From: Pristionchus mayeri
Taxonomy: Eukaryota > Nematoda > Chromadorea > Rhabditida > Neodiplogasteridae
Direction: 5' to 3'
Assembly (NCBI GenBank): GCA_036245805.1
Contig: BTRK01000002.1
Location: forward strand, 39,228,661-39,292,660
Length of the DNA stretch: 64,000 nucleotides
The position numbers were made by a program, and so were the translations under genes. The notes below the pieces were generated by a model that saw only the letters and a list, made by a program, of their open reading frames with translations, made no database searches and had not been told where the DNA came from. This document shows positions 43,216-55,244 of this stretch, in pieces (within the stretch, counting starts at the first letter, position 1; the number at the start of each line of letters is the position of its first letter).

Positions 43216-44095
43216 TCGCGTGCGGAAGTCATACCTAGAATAGCGAGTCTCGCAAGGTGCTAAAAAGTTAAATTTATGTCCATGCAGGCGAGGTGGCGCA
43301 GTGGTTGTGTGCCAGGAATGCGAATCCGATGGTCATGAGTTCGACCCCCTAATAGGTCAGAAATCCCCCACCACGTGCACACAACACGGGCGGTAGCCTC
43401 ACTCATAGGGGGTGGCAAACCAGCCTTGCTTGGATGCCGCAACATACGTTTTTTTATCGAAAGAACTAGACTAACTCGAGAAAATTAAATGCGAAGCATC
43501 TACAGCCTAAAAACGTGAATTTCGAACTAGAATTCGTTCAGTAGAGACTGCAAAAATTTTCTCCACATTATCAGCGCAAACATGCATGAGAGTGATCTGC
43601 ATTGATAACGCATATTTCAATATTACTCGAAGAATGATGCCACAGGGTGTGCTTGCAATGTACATTCTTGTAACTCAACCGAATAATATATGTGGTGGGA
43701 CAAGGGGATGCGATCCGATTAATAAACAATTCAGCCCAATTTTTTCTCGATGCACAAGTTTTGCTTGCGAAAAAGTATATGCCTCTTAGTTTAGGTTCAT
43801 GACTGTTAATGGTCAGATGCTTAGATGAAATATATTCATATTATTAATTCCAACATTTGCAAGCGTGTGTCATTTGTGAGCAAAGCGGTGTGACAAAACG
43901 CATACCGATAACGACGAATGGCTTGAAAGAGATGTGAGGGAGAAGAGCCCGTCAATCGATCGCCTCTCGTCTTATCGCGCGCATGCAATAGTGTGACGCA
44001 ATTCCCATGGAAAGTTAGAAATTCGTTCATAGCTGTTTGCTCGAACATTGCTCGAGAACGATCGTGGTTTGAGTGAGTAATATCAAGTGATTCTA
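43216..44095. other. spacer with a SINE-like copy
   Basis: Apart from the SINE-like repeat at 43283-43445 no gene was recognised between fragment E and the mariner element. Confidence 0.5.
43283..43445 (+). repeat. tRNA-derived SINE-like repeat, family 1
   Basis: The head GAGGTGGCGCAGTGGTTGTG and B-box-like GGTCATGAGTTCGACCCCC are followed by CACCACGTGCACACAACAC and a GCGGTAGCCTCACTCATAGG tail shared with the copy at 2125-2330. This copy has the clearer A-box. Confidence 0.75.
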
Positions 44096-45338
44096 TTGGG
44101 GTGTCCGGAAAGTTCGTATAATGCTTCGGAAAAAAGTCAGTTCGCGATCAAATGCAGTGATTGCGCAATCTGTTTGTCAACAATGTATTGCATCATTCCG
44201 ACGTTGAGTAGTGAGAGGATTTAATCAGTCTCCTAGTTGCTACATTGATTCTTGTGATGGACTCCCATCTCTACTTCCGAGCAGTTTTACTTCATTACTA
44301 CCGTCTTGGCCGATCCGTGAAGGAGGCCCACTCTGCCCTGGCCCAGTCGGAAGGAGCTGACGCCCCCTCCATACCCTTCTGCTATAAGTGGTTCTCCCGC
44401 TTCAAGAAAGGGGAGTTTGGTCTCGATGATCAACCCCGCTCTGGCCGCCCTCCCTCCCTCGATCAGCCTCTCGTTCTCCGCACACTGAAGCGCAAGCCCA
44501 TGGCCAGTGTGCGTGAGTTGAAGAAGGATACTGGTACTCCCAGATCAACGGTGTCCGATATCCTCCATCGATCTGGGAAGAAGCCGAAACTCCCACAAGT
44601 GATTCCCCATGACCTCTCCCCCGAACAGCTGAAAAATCGTGTTCAAGTCTGTCGGGAATTACTCCATCGTAGATCCAATCTTCGATGGGTCAATTCCATC
44701 ATCGCTACAGATGAGAAGTGGATCACGTACGATAACCCTGTGAGGAGACTGCAATGGGTGGATGCAGATGAGAAGCCCACGCCCGTCCCGAAGAAGGAAG
44801 AGCACGGAAAGAAGGAACTCCTCTGCTTCTTTTTCTCAGTGCTCGGTCCCATCTACTGGGAGATCCTCGCCCTGGCACCAGCATCAATGCCGACCTCTTC
44901 TCTGAACAACTGGAAGATGTTGCGATCAGAGTCGCTCCCAGACTCCTGAACCAGGGCAAAATTCTTCTTCTGATGGACAATGCTCGCCCACATCGAGCGA
45001 AGATGACCCAGAAGAAAATGGACGAGCTGAAGATCGAGAGGATTCCCCATCCACCTTATTCCCCGGATCTCTCCCCATGCGACTACCACTGCTTCCGCTC
45101 TCTCTCTCTGACTTCTGCAAAGGAAAGAAGTTCAAGAATCGAGATGAAGTTGTGAGGGCTTTCGTGAACTAGGCGGTCTCGAAGAAACCCGCATTCTGGA
45201 AGAGAGGAATCGAGACCCTGCCCAATCGCTGGAGGGAGGTAGTGAGAAAGAAGGGGGCATACATTGGTCACTGAGAATTGTAAAGCATTGAATAAAAAAT
45301 AAAAACAAAAAATTATACGAACTTTCCGGACACCCCAA
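44096..45338 (+). mobile_element. mariner element with defective transposase
   Basis: 1243 bases flanked by TA. Its terminal inverted repeats TTGGGGTGTCCGGAAAGTTC and GAACTTTCCGGACACCCCAA are perfect over 20 bases. Length and ends are those of a full-length mariner. Perfect ends suggest recent insertion. Confidence 0.92.
44245..45273 (+). pseudogene. mariner (D34D) transposase, frameshifted
   Basis: The N-terminal two thirds are open (44245-44949). They include a helix-turn-helix DNA-binding part, the linker GLDDQPRSGRPPS, and the first catalytic Asp in IIATDEKWITYDN. The frame then changes near 44.87 kb and continues with LLLMDNARPH (second Asp) and YSPDLSPCDYH (third Asp). Thirty-four residues separate the last two Asp, the mariner D34D spacing. 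A further frame change near 45.1 kb and an in-frame stop before the C-terminus complete the damage. It would have cut and pasted DNA at TA sites when intact. Confidence 0.92.
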
Positions 45339-45837
45339 TAGAAAGCGCCGTTGCGAGCAATTGCGGATGAATTTCAGATTATCAGTCATACATTGTACTT
45401 ATGGGTAGTAGAGTTAATCACTCGACCATCTCACAAGCGACGAGCGCTCGTAATAACAACAAATCGTTGTTCATCACAGCATTCTTCCGATCTCATAGAA
45501 TAAACGGAATCTAAACTACATTTATGTTTTTTAATAAACAACTTTTGTGACAATGGGCACGTAAATATTCAGCAATACGTTTCTTGAAAAAAAATTACAA
45601 TGACGAATGTGAATTAACGAAAAAGTAGTTTAATGTCGACCTAGATGGGAGATTTTGCCAGAAAGCGGCCAGTTGTTCCTTCGAAAGACACTGTTATCGA
45701 GCCATCGTGTATTCCAACAATGGAAACATCGGTGCAATCTTCAGGAGGCCTGCATATGCATGTTGCGCAAAATGTGTATTCCTTGCTCACTCAATAGTTG
45801 TCGTATCACAATGTTGGGTACGTATATCGAGTGTAAT
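45339..45837. other. no gene recognised
   Basis: Spacer between the mariner element and the last readable exon of fragment B. No transposon ends or coding signals were found. Confidence 0.5.
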
Positions 45838-47779
45838 TAACACATTCTCTTCGGAATTCAGAATGTAGATCAAATGAGACAGGTGGTGTAAAAACAGACT
45901 GAATGGACATGCTTATCACGGATTGTATTGGCGATATGCTAACAGTTGAGTTAATTACTAAAGCATGGAATATAATATAGAAGGAACCCACGATCGCTTT
46001 GTAATGAAGTAACGGACCTTCCACCGTGGCCACCTTATTGTTTATATTCGTGATCTTTGCGATCGGTGCACAGCGAATGAGATAAAGAACCCCTCTGTAA
46101 CTTGAAAACGTTATTTTTTTTTAAATTTTTATTTTCTATCTATGAAGATATCGATCGAATTTGCTATAGTTGTCGACGGCTAAATCGAATTTGTCTCCTC
46201 CTTTCTCAGCAATTTGTTCGTCATAATTAAAAATATACCACTCGAGAACACTCTTTTCGATATAATAGTAAGGCTGCCTTGTGAAAACTAGGCATTCGGA
46301 TGTGCTAATCTGAATTTAGGAAACTGAGCATTTATTAATACAGGTTTGAAATTATACCTCTTGAAGTTTTTCAAAATTGATTTTATCGCGAAAAAAAGTT
46401 GCCTTGAAGAAGCGGATGATCTTTAAAGGATTTCTGACTGCACAACGATAATTGTTTTCTTACTTTATCCCGAACTGATGAAAAATACGCATAGTTTTCG
46501 CTTGTTCCTCTGAACGAACAATTCATTTCTTCATTCAGCAATTGTAAATCTGCATTAATATGATTACCACTGCAATGGTAGCTGTATTCACGACTCGTTT
46601 TAATTTCGGAAATCTTCTAATGACTTACTCGTGAATTATGGATAATCCAAATGGTTTCACATTATTGAAATATATCATCGTACCTAAATTCTAGATTTGA
46701 ATTTTGAAGCAAGTGTTTTATCACCGTCTTCAAGCTGGCTGCACGTTGATTTGTCTAAATTGTATACTGTGTCCAGCTTCCCGAATTTAATTGGTTTCTT
46801 TGGCGGATAAAGAGCCGTAATTTTTACCTGTAAAGTGCAATACATGAATTTTATTGCAATGCATAATATACCTTTGATACAAATTCTTCATCGCCATTAT
46901 CTGTCGTCCTCAGATTCCTGCTGATTTAATGTTGAGTGTTCCCATTTGAATTGTCCTGCACTTGAATGTTCTCATCAAACTGAAATATATCGACTCAGCA
47001 ATCTCTCAGGTCTCAAATAAATTCACGTATCCGTCTGGAAGTTGCACACTCATCCGAAATTCATCATCCATTGCTTTGTAGCATGCTCCTTTAATTGTCA
47101 TTATATTTCCGCATACATGAATCGAATAGATGAATTCAATGCCTCTTAAAATCTGCGCTTTTCCCATATATTAAATACATTATTCACATTATCTGCAGCT
47201 CCGGAAGAAATGCCATATTTTCCAGATCCAGCACGAGGACATTGACACGCTTATCTGCGGGATCCTGCGCAATGTAAGCAAATCGAGAAGAATCACGAAA
47301 ACGTGATTCGAAGGAAGTTGGTGTCGGCACCTAAATATTTATGAAATTATTTGAAAAAAAAATGCGTTTGATTTTTCTCACTTCAATATGATATGTACGC
47401 TCATTCAATTGGTACAGTTTCGGTGGACAGTCGCTTTCAATGCTTGAAGCGTAAATTTGCTTTCCTCTGCGAGAATTTGTCATCATATTGTAAAAAAAAC
47501 TTCTCAGCTTACTCGTGAATCGCTATTAAGGTCGCCCCGTCGACAGCTTCGTCAACCAGGATTCCCTCACTTTTAGGATCGTCGCACAACCGATATACAT
47601 ACGTATTTCCGTCGTGAATTCGACTGATGATTGGTGATGTTTCGAGGGGTTTTTCGGGTATTTCATCCTTTGAATGCGCAATTATTTGCAGTAAATTTGG
47701 AATTCTCACGTCCCACAGTTCTCGTATCTCTCTCACTGCGATCGAAGGTATGGAAGAACAAAACGTCAGTTGGTAAATC

Positions 47780-50700
47780 TACAATGTGTTGAAATATATT
47801 TCAAATATATTTATATCGACGCATTCAATCTCAATTGCAAGCTGGATGGACTCGTATACGGTATTCGCGATGAGAAGCTGATCAAATTTTCCGGACCTCC
47901 TCGACCCCCCCCCCCCTCTGGATACTCGACGCGTCCTCCTCGTGGGTACTCTCCCTCGACCAATGCAAGCATCCTCATGCAATCCAATATCGAAAATAGT
48001 CACCTCGATTCCTCCTCCCTCAATCCATCCATCCTCGCCCCTCTCAAATCAACGCAAACCAAAGGAACGATGCCCGCTTCTTCCAACGGTTCGGAGATAA
48101 GGGCCTAGGACGGGTGCAGCAGTGAGGTACCTTCCTTGTCTCCCTTGTCTGTCTTTCCTACTTTGGCCTCTCCGTATCCTAATTCTCTCTCTTCCAAAAT
48201 GCGTACTCTTGTTCTAACACTATCGAGCTTTTTTATACGAATTCGCGTTTCATCAAGCGTAAATCTCATCTTCTTTCTTTTATGAAATCCCTAGGATATC
48301 ATCTGATTCTTTTATGCGAGACTTGGTTGCGCGACGATGATAGTGATGCGTATCTACTGGGCACTTCTGTTGATTACGCTGTTTTTAGAAAAGATCGGCC
48401 CACCAATGCTGAGAATTCTCGAGGCGGCGGTGTAGCAATTCTTTGTGCTCCTACTCTCAACCCCTTTCTAGATAATTCATTACACTGTGATGGGATCGAA
48501 TCCATTGTTATTGATATTCATCCCTCTATCCTCAGTCACAATTCTCTCCACCGTTTAATTCGCATTTGTCTCATCTACCGTGCTCCGTCATGTCCTTCCA
48601 GTTCTATGGATAATTTTCTAGCTTTCATCGAACCGCTTAAAACTTCTCACCCTCTCATTATTTGCGGGGACCTAAACTTTCCCAATATTGAGTGGTCCAA
48701 TCTAACTTCTCGTACTCAAAGTGAGTTTCTATCCTTTGTATGCGATAACCACCTAACTCAATATGTAAATTTTAAAACTCGTGGTGAAAATATTTTGGAC
48801 CTTGTTCTCTGCAATAGTGAAATAGTTAAAAATGTTTTCCCAACCCTCCCCTTTGCTGACCACACTAGCATTAAATTCTCTATCTCTGCCTCCTTCTCAT
48901 CTTCCCAGAATCTCACCCCGTCAAGACGGTACCATCTTGCTGACTGGGAGTCCATCAATTATCACATCTCTTCTCATGATTGGACCATCGCCCTTTCCTT
49001 CTTGATGCTGAGAATGCATTTAATTATTTCAGTCAATTTTGTAACACTCTTTTAGAAACGTTTGTGCCTAAGTCTTCACATTCTCCTACCCTACGTTTCC
49101 CAAAGCACTTACGTACCCTTCATGATAGATTGCAGAAAGCTGCAACCCTCGCGCCTAATAGTGTTCGTGCTCATACCCTTGCTAAACGATTTGAAAGAAA
49201 GCTTAGAGAGCATTATGTGAGAGTTGAATCATGTGTTGTTAACTCTAAAAATCCCAAAGCCTTCTACAGTCTTTGTAAATCTCGTTTAAAATCTAACTCT
49301 TCCACCCCTCCAGGAATTATTGATCTAGATGGTGCATCACTATTAACTAACCAAGATAAGGCTCAGGCCTTCTCTAAATACTTTGCCTCTGTTTCCACCC
49401 CTCCACTTGACGCGTCTCTAAGTCCTTCCTCCCCTGTCCTTTCAACTCACATATTTGATCTACCCTCTCGCCTGCGCAAATTATTGTGGCTATAAAATCA
49501 TTAGCTCCTAAATGCAATACATCTCCCGATGGGTTACCAAATATTTTCTGCTCCTATTTTCTAAATGTAAAATCTCTTTAGTTTCCCCGTTACTCATTAT
49601 CTTTAACAAAAGCTTGCTCACTACTTGCATCCCCGCTATTTGGAAAAAAGCCACAGTAAAGCCTATCCCTAAAACCTCTTCAAATTCAATTAATACCTTC
49701 AGGCCCACTAGTCTTACTTGCTCGATTACAAAAATTTTCGAGAAAATTCTAATTTCTGAAATTCTCCAATACTTGGATGGGAATAATCTTATTGACTATC
49801 ATCAGGCTGGCTTTAGAAGTAGCCGATCCACTTGCACTCAACTCGTGCAAACCTATTCTGATTATTTGCTCTTCAAATCCACAAACTCCTCGTTTGATTC
49901 TATCTATTTTGATTTCAAAAAAGCATTCGATAGTATTGATTATCGTTTACTGCTCCATAAGCTCTCTACCTTGGGTTTCTCCCCCAACATTATTTCGTGG
50001 ATTGGCAACTATCTTTCACATAGATCTCAGTACGTTCTCATTGGGAACACACTATCAGCGCCCACATCTATTATCTCTGGGGTTGCTTCCTCAAGGTTCG
50101 TGCATTGGCCCCCTCCTTTTCATGTTATTCATAAATGATCTTTCTAAGGTATTACCTCCAGAAATTAAATATGGCATTTATGCTGATGATCTCAAGATCT
50201 ATGCTAGGGTTCCTCTTCATTCAAAACTTCTACAGTCTGCTATTGACTCTGTTTTTGCTTGGTCTCAGGAGTGGAATCTTTTCCTCAATGAGACTAAGTG
50301 TGCTGTTGTACACTATGGCTCCCTCTCCCCTCGCACCTTATACCACATTAATGGCACTCCCCTCTCTACTTCTCCCGTAGTTAAAGACCTTGGTGTAATT
50401 ATGCAGCCATCTCTTAAGTTCACAGAGCACATTTCAAAAATAACTTCTAAAGCGAGAGCCAAGATAAACTTAATGTTCAAATGTTTCTTTTCATCTGACC
50501 CTGCACTGTATTGCCGTGTCTTTTCCTAATTCATCAGACCCTTGCTTGAGTATTGCTCAGTGGTATGGTCTCCTCACACTATCACCCTTGCTAACAGCAT
50601 CGAAAATGTACAGCTCAATTTTACGCGCCGCCTCTTTGCCCGTTGCAACATTCCCTATTCATTGTATCCCGAGAGATTGTCTCACCTTTCCCTTCAATCA

Positions 50701-51187
50701 CTTGAAAATAGAAGAATTATATCTGATCTTCTTTTTCTTCATAAGTGCATACACGGTTTCTATTCATATGACCATGCCAATCTATATAAGCTATCACCAC
50801 TCCTGCGTAGTCTTCGAAATACCCATACGTTGCGCATCTCTTTACCATTTGTCCCTCCCAAGTCTCACTCCAGCTTTGTGACTAGAGTTATTGATAGATG
50901 GAATGCGCTTTCTGCTGAAATTGCGAACAGCTCACCAAATCGCTTCCGTTCGCATATTCTCTCATTCCCCTCTTTACTTCTGACTCTCTTTTACTGCTTC
51001 TTTATCTATTTTACTTCTGAATCGCTTCTGCGTCTTTAATACATTTACCAAACTGCTGCCCCTCCCAAGGCCCCACCCTCCAACCGAGTCAACAAGACGT
51101 CGGAAATCTGCCATCAACTAACGAATATTCACTCATTATATTGCACCCTACCATGGCGGATAAAGAAATTGAATTGAATTGAATTGA
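47780..51187 (+). mobile_element. non-LTR retrotransposon (LINE), CR1/Jockey-like
   Basis: It contains an AP endonuclease-like frame, a reverse transcriptase with YADD, and a 3' tail of tandem GAATT units ending near 51187. The 5' boundary lies between about 47.76 and 47.90 kb. It is inserted into an exon of copy B in the opposite orientation. No clear target-site duplication was found. Confidence 0.85.
48282..51039 (+). pseudogene. LINE ORF2 (endonuclease plus reverse transcriptase), frameshifted
   Basis: Endonuclease part at 48282-49055: LLCETWLRDDDSDAY, GGGVAILC, IICGDLNFPNIEW and FADHTSIKF correspond to the conserved E, G, D and H blocks. The RT follows in separate frames from about 49.0 to 50.5 kb (FKKAFDSIDYRLLLHKL, PQGSCIGPLLF, GIYADDLKIYA). 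A C-terminal part lies at 50542-51039 (LEYCSVVWSPHTITL). At least four frame changes separate these pieces. The clade is inferred from domain order and wording; CR1 or Jockey relatives are likeliest. Confidence 0.85.
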
Positions 51188-51549
51188 AATGCCGCGGGTT
51201 GGCAATACAAGCTCATGTATACCTCCAATTGTACCTCCAAATATATGGAAATTCCGTGCACTGTAACGTAATCAATGGCACCTTTGGGTAGCACAGCTTT
51301 CACCTCAGATCCTCTACAAGCCAGATATAAGTTATAAATAATTAGATATCACCTAACTGCCACTTCACGTACATACACGATCGTGTGCTTTCGTCTCCGG
51401 GAAATTTATAGAAAATCGTGCCTGAGTGATTATTTGATTTAAAATATTTATATAACATATTATTCACCATCGTCAGTGACGTAGATTTCCGTTTCCTTGA
51501 TCAATTCTTCCTCCAAAGTGCATTCTAACAAGATGCGACCAGTGTCCAT

Positions 51550-51785
51550 CTGTAAATGTTCATTTATCGCTTCCGAACATGTATATTCACGCAAAAACTA
51601 ATTTGCATATCTACGCTAACGTCAAGGACAGGGGTTTTAGCTGTGATGGAATACAAATACTTGATTTTGGAGAGGATACAAATCTCCGATCTGCAAAATC
51701 ATCAGGACGGGTTGCACAAGTAGTTTATTGTGTGAAACATTGGACTCCTCCCTGATATACCTAATATATCAAACTAATTGGGGGA
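51550..51785. other. upstream region of copy B
   Basis: No gene seen. It should hold the promoter or trans-splice region of copy B, but no motif was recognised. Confidence 0.4.
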
Positions 51786-52325
51786 GGGGGTGACAAAAGC
51801 ACAACCGACAAAAGCACAACGGATCACCATTCGCTGGATATTCGAGCCAGCATCTTGGGAGTTGTTTCATTGTTATCAATGTGTGGTACACTACATCACC
51901 CTGATTAGATATTCAAACTACGCGATTGTCGGTTTCACTCCTCTCCTATGTACATAGTCTAAATTTGAGGAATTGAGTGGAAAATCGTGGTTAGATAAAA
52001 CGCAAATGCCGTTGCCAATCTATATTCTAGAACTCACTAACTATTGGAACCGAGTAACATGGACATTCATTAGTTGAGGTATTTGGTGTTTATCTAACGA
52101 CGATTTTCCACTCATTTCCTCAAATTTTGACAATGAACCCATAGAGGAGAGGATACATAGAGGAGGAGTGAAACCGATAATCGCGTAGTTTGAATATCTA
52201 ATCAGTGTGATGTAGTGTACCATACACCGATAACAATGAAACAACTCCCAAGATGCTGGCTCTAATATCCAGCGAATGGTGATCCGTTGTGCTTTTGTCG
52301 GTTGTGCTTTTGTCACCCCCCCCCC
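51786..52325. mobile_element. 540-base palindromic element
   Basis: Arms of about 200 bases are inverted copies, from GGTGACAAAAGCACAACCGA at the left to TCGGTTGTGCTTTTGTCACC at the right, meeting near 52.05 kb. Inner blocks (GGGAGTTGTTTCATTGTTA) are shared with the foldback at 35348-37145. Confidence 0.85.
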
Positions 52326-53020
52326 AACTAATTTGTTCTAGCAAATTCAGGAGGAGTCGATGGGCTCGATTCGGAAAGTCCTGTTTAACTCGAGCCTGCA
52401 CATTCGGGCCGCCGCACAAAATGGTGCAAAACCGATTGAGTGGCTCGATTCCGAGAGTGAAAGGTCGAGTGACTCAACTTGCTCAACTACGCTCAATTTG
52501 GTAGGACTCTAAAACTTGAAGTCTGATCTAGCCCGTTCTCATATATTCCCTCTCGCCTCTCTTTCGCTCTCTTCTTTCACAAGGTAAACAGTTGCAAAGG
52601 AGAAGACAGTCAAGCAGATCCATCGGGTTTCGGGCCACGTCTATCAATATCGCGATCTTCAAAGCCGAGCCCTCGAATACCGAGCTTGATCGATTTCAAA
52701 AGCCCTACCTTACAATGAGAAAAGCGTGTATGCAAGAGCGAGCAAGAAAGAATGTGAGCGTCTCAGCTCATGCCTCACTCACTCGCTGTCCTCCCTCTCT
52801 TGCTCCCTTCTCACTCCTTATCAATTTCAATCAATCGCCGAGCGATGGATTGATACTGACAAAAATTATGTGTGTAATTTCGAAAGTCATCCTAGGAATA
52901 TTTAATCGAAATACAATTGGGATGGATGTAGACTATAGCTGTATTTATCAGAGGAATTCTGAGAGAATCGAGATATTCCTTGTAGTGTCCGTACAAGGAA
53001 AAACTAACCTATGCTGAAAA
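52326..53020. other. no gene recognised
   Basis: The open frame at 52592-53017 has neither splice support nor a recognisable domain. The region is rich in CTCTCTT-type tracts. Confidence 0.4.
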
Positions 53021-55015
53021 TGTGTCCATAGGGGTACTTTTTCACGTAGATCGAAAATCGACCTTAGGAAGCAGTATCTCTGACCCCTCATTTCATGTAG
53101 CGCGCCTCCACGGTGAGGTCGGTTTTGTAAATCGTGAACGGCTCATCCAAACCCCGCATATACATAGTAATTCTGAAAGATCTCGTCGAGATAAGCATTT
53201 TTCATGTTGGAAGTGAAGGGCTAGCTCATCTGCGAAAAAAGTGGTCAGTTGAAAGTTCAAAATTGATGCCCCGAAAAAATGGTGTTTTTGAGGCCAAAAA
53301 ACGAAAATCTCAGAATAAGCCGAGTTAATTTTTTTCTGGCGTATTTCGACTCGTATAAAACGAATTTGCACATATCTCCTCACCAAAACGTGAAAGAAAA
53401 TTTGTAGGAATAAAATATCGATTTTTTTAGCCAAAAAATGGCGACTTCGCTATATTCTTTTGAAACTTTCGTCAAATACCAGACTTTCAATTTTCCTATG
53501 AATTTGCGCGCAGGGGTGAAATTGCACGAGGAATCGAATGAAATGAAAGTTGGATTGTTATCGGTCACCATTTTTTCGGGGCATCAATTTTGAACTTTCA
53601 ACTGACCGTAACTTCAACCCCATCTCCTTGCTCACCGTAACCCTGAAAAACATGACCAAGGCGATTCTGAAAAGACTCGAGGCGGTGCTTGAAGAGACTG
53701 AGTCGTCCACCCAAACCGGTTTCCGGAGCGGGTACAGCACCCTCGACAACCTGCATTCCATCAAGCAGGTCGCAGAAAGAACCTCGGAATACGGTATCGC
53801 GGTCTATTTCGCATTCGTCGACTTCAAGAAAGCATTCGATTGCGTGGAATGGAGTGCATGTTGGCAAGCCCTCTACTCGTTCGGAGCCCATCCTACCCTC
53901 GTCCACCTGCTGCGCCGCATCTACGAGTCATCCTCTACACTCATCAAAGTAAACGAGGAACTCGTACCAGTCACTGTGCGAAGAGGAGTCAGGCAAGGGG
54001 ATACCCTCTCCCCTCGTCTCTTCAATGCAGTGTTTCGCTCAGCCATGAATGACATCGATTGGGAGAACGACGGGATTCGAATTGATGGAAGGAATTTTTG
54101 CCACTTGGAATACGCCGATGACGTAGCTCTTGTTGCGAAGTCTCGCCCGGAAATGGAGAGAATGCTGAAAAAGCTGAAGGACGCTTGCAGTAGAGTTGGT
54201 CTCGAGGTGAATTCAAATAAGACCAACCTACTCAGCTCCTGTATAACAACCCGAAATCCAATCATTATCGACAATCTACAGTTCGATTTCGTTGAATCAG
54301 CCACCTATCTCGGAGGGAAGATCAGTCTCCCACTTGATCACTCCGACGAGATCGAACACAGGATTCGACTAGGGTGGTTCGCCTGGAGCAAGCTCTCCCA
54401 TCTGCTGTCCTCCCGCCTTCTACTCACCAAGACCAGGAGAAGAGTCTTCGAGAGCTGCGTCACGGCTACCGTACTCTACGGAAGCGAAGTTTGGGCGCTG
54501 AGGGCGAGTGAGAAAGAGCGGCTGAGTGGTGCCCAAAGAAAGATGGAGAGGAAGATGTTGGGAGTCACGCTGAAAGATCGCGGGAGGAATGAACGCGTGC
54601 GGGGGATCACGAAGCTGAGGGATTGGATCGAGGAAGGACTGAAAGGGAAAGCGCGCTGGGCCCTCAAGGTCAGGAGAATGGGACTGGAGCAGTGGAGCCG
54701 TGCCACTACGGTGTGTACGCCATACAATAGGAAGCGCCCCCCTGGGAAGCCTCACATACGATGGAGAGATGATTTGACCCGAGCTATTGGCAAACACTGG
54801 TGGAATGCAACTTATGAAGAGTACCGCCCCATCCTCATCTGAGCACCTATTGCCTGACATGATAAAATGATTGATTAATTGATTGACCTCGCGGTTGAGG
54901 CGAGCTACAGGAAATGAGGGGTCAGAGATATCACTTCCTAAGGTCGATTTCGTAATCTACGTGAAAAAGTGCCCCTACGGACACATTTTCAGCCAGCATA
55001 GCTTAGGTTTTCCTT
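53021..55015. mobile_element. repeat R arms enclosing a hairpin and an RT fragment
   Basis: The left arm begins near 53030 (GGGGTACTTTTTCACGTAG). The right arm ends near 54985 with the reverse complement (CTACGTGAAAAAGTGCCCCT). Between them are a 370-base hairpin (about 53240-53611; CAGTTGAAAGTTCAAAATTG mirrored at its far end) and the RT frame. The arms are repeat R in opposite orientations, so R can act as the terminal part of a composite foldback. Confidence 0.75.
53612..54842 (+). CDS. RTE-like reverse transcriptase, 5'-truncated
   Basis: One uninterrupted frame starting inside the RT domain (NFNPISLLTVTLKNMTKAIL), with QTGFRSGYSTLDNLH, FVDFKKAFDCVEW, RRGVRQGDTLSPRLF and EYADDVALVAK (catalytic Asp pair). 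It ends with a C-terminal part typical of RTE-type elements (RRVFESCVTATVLYGSEVWA; RPPGKPHIRWRDD). The endonuclease is missing: the frame starts exactly at the edge of the hairpin. RTE clade is inferred from wording. The open frame over about 410 codons suggests recent arrival, but without an endonuclease it would not be autonomous. Confidence 0.85.
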
Positions 55016-55244
55016 GTACAGACGTATCTCGGTTCTCTCAGATTTCCACTGTTATAGCCTTAGTGATGTTTGGTGGCGAAATGTGTTCGGCCGTCACTTC
55101 TATCGAATTCTGCTGTGAGGTTCCAATCATGATTCGAACGATTGAATTAATTTTCGAGTTATCTGTAGACCTATATTTATTGATTAATCATGCAGAGTAA
55201 TAATGAAAGATGTACCAAGACTGGAGGATCCTCCATTTTCCTAT

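Larger units (their letters stand above)
45838..51549 (-). pseudogene. copy B of the two-module family, split by a LINE
   Basis: The first exon, 51468-51549 (MDTGRILLECTLEEELIKET), begins right after an acceptor-like TTTACAG. Then come 51358-51421 (ending MYVKW) and an exon from 51313 (GSEVKAVLPKGAIDYV) that runs into the LINE near 51187. Beyond the LINE are about 47736-47509 (IAVREIRELWDVRIP), GKQIYASSIESDCPPKLY (about 47.45 kb), VPTPTSFESRFRDSSRF (about 47.3 kb) and MSVQLPDGY (about 47.05 kb). Module 2 follows: GLSIIHDGNHINADL (about 46.6 kb), NPLKIIRFFKATFF, YYYIEKSVLEWYIF and a last clear exon ending at 45992. A plausible next exon reaches about 45838. The coiled-coil exons of copies A and C are not visible. 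The final exon is missing. Confidence 0.65.

Noticed and set aside
52592..53017. A 141-codon plus-strand frame
   Set aside because: No recognisable domain, composition like its surroundings, no splice support and no paralogue in the window.
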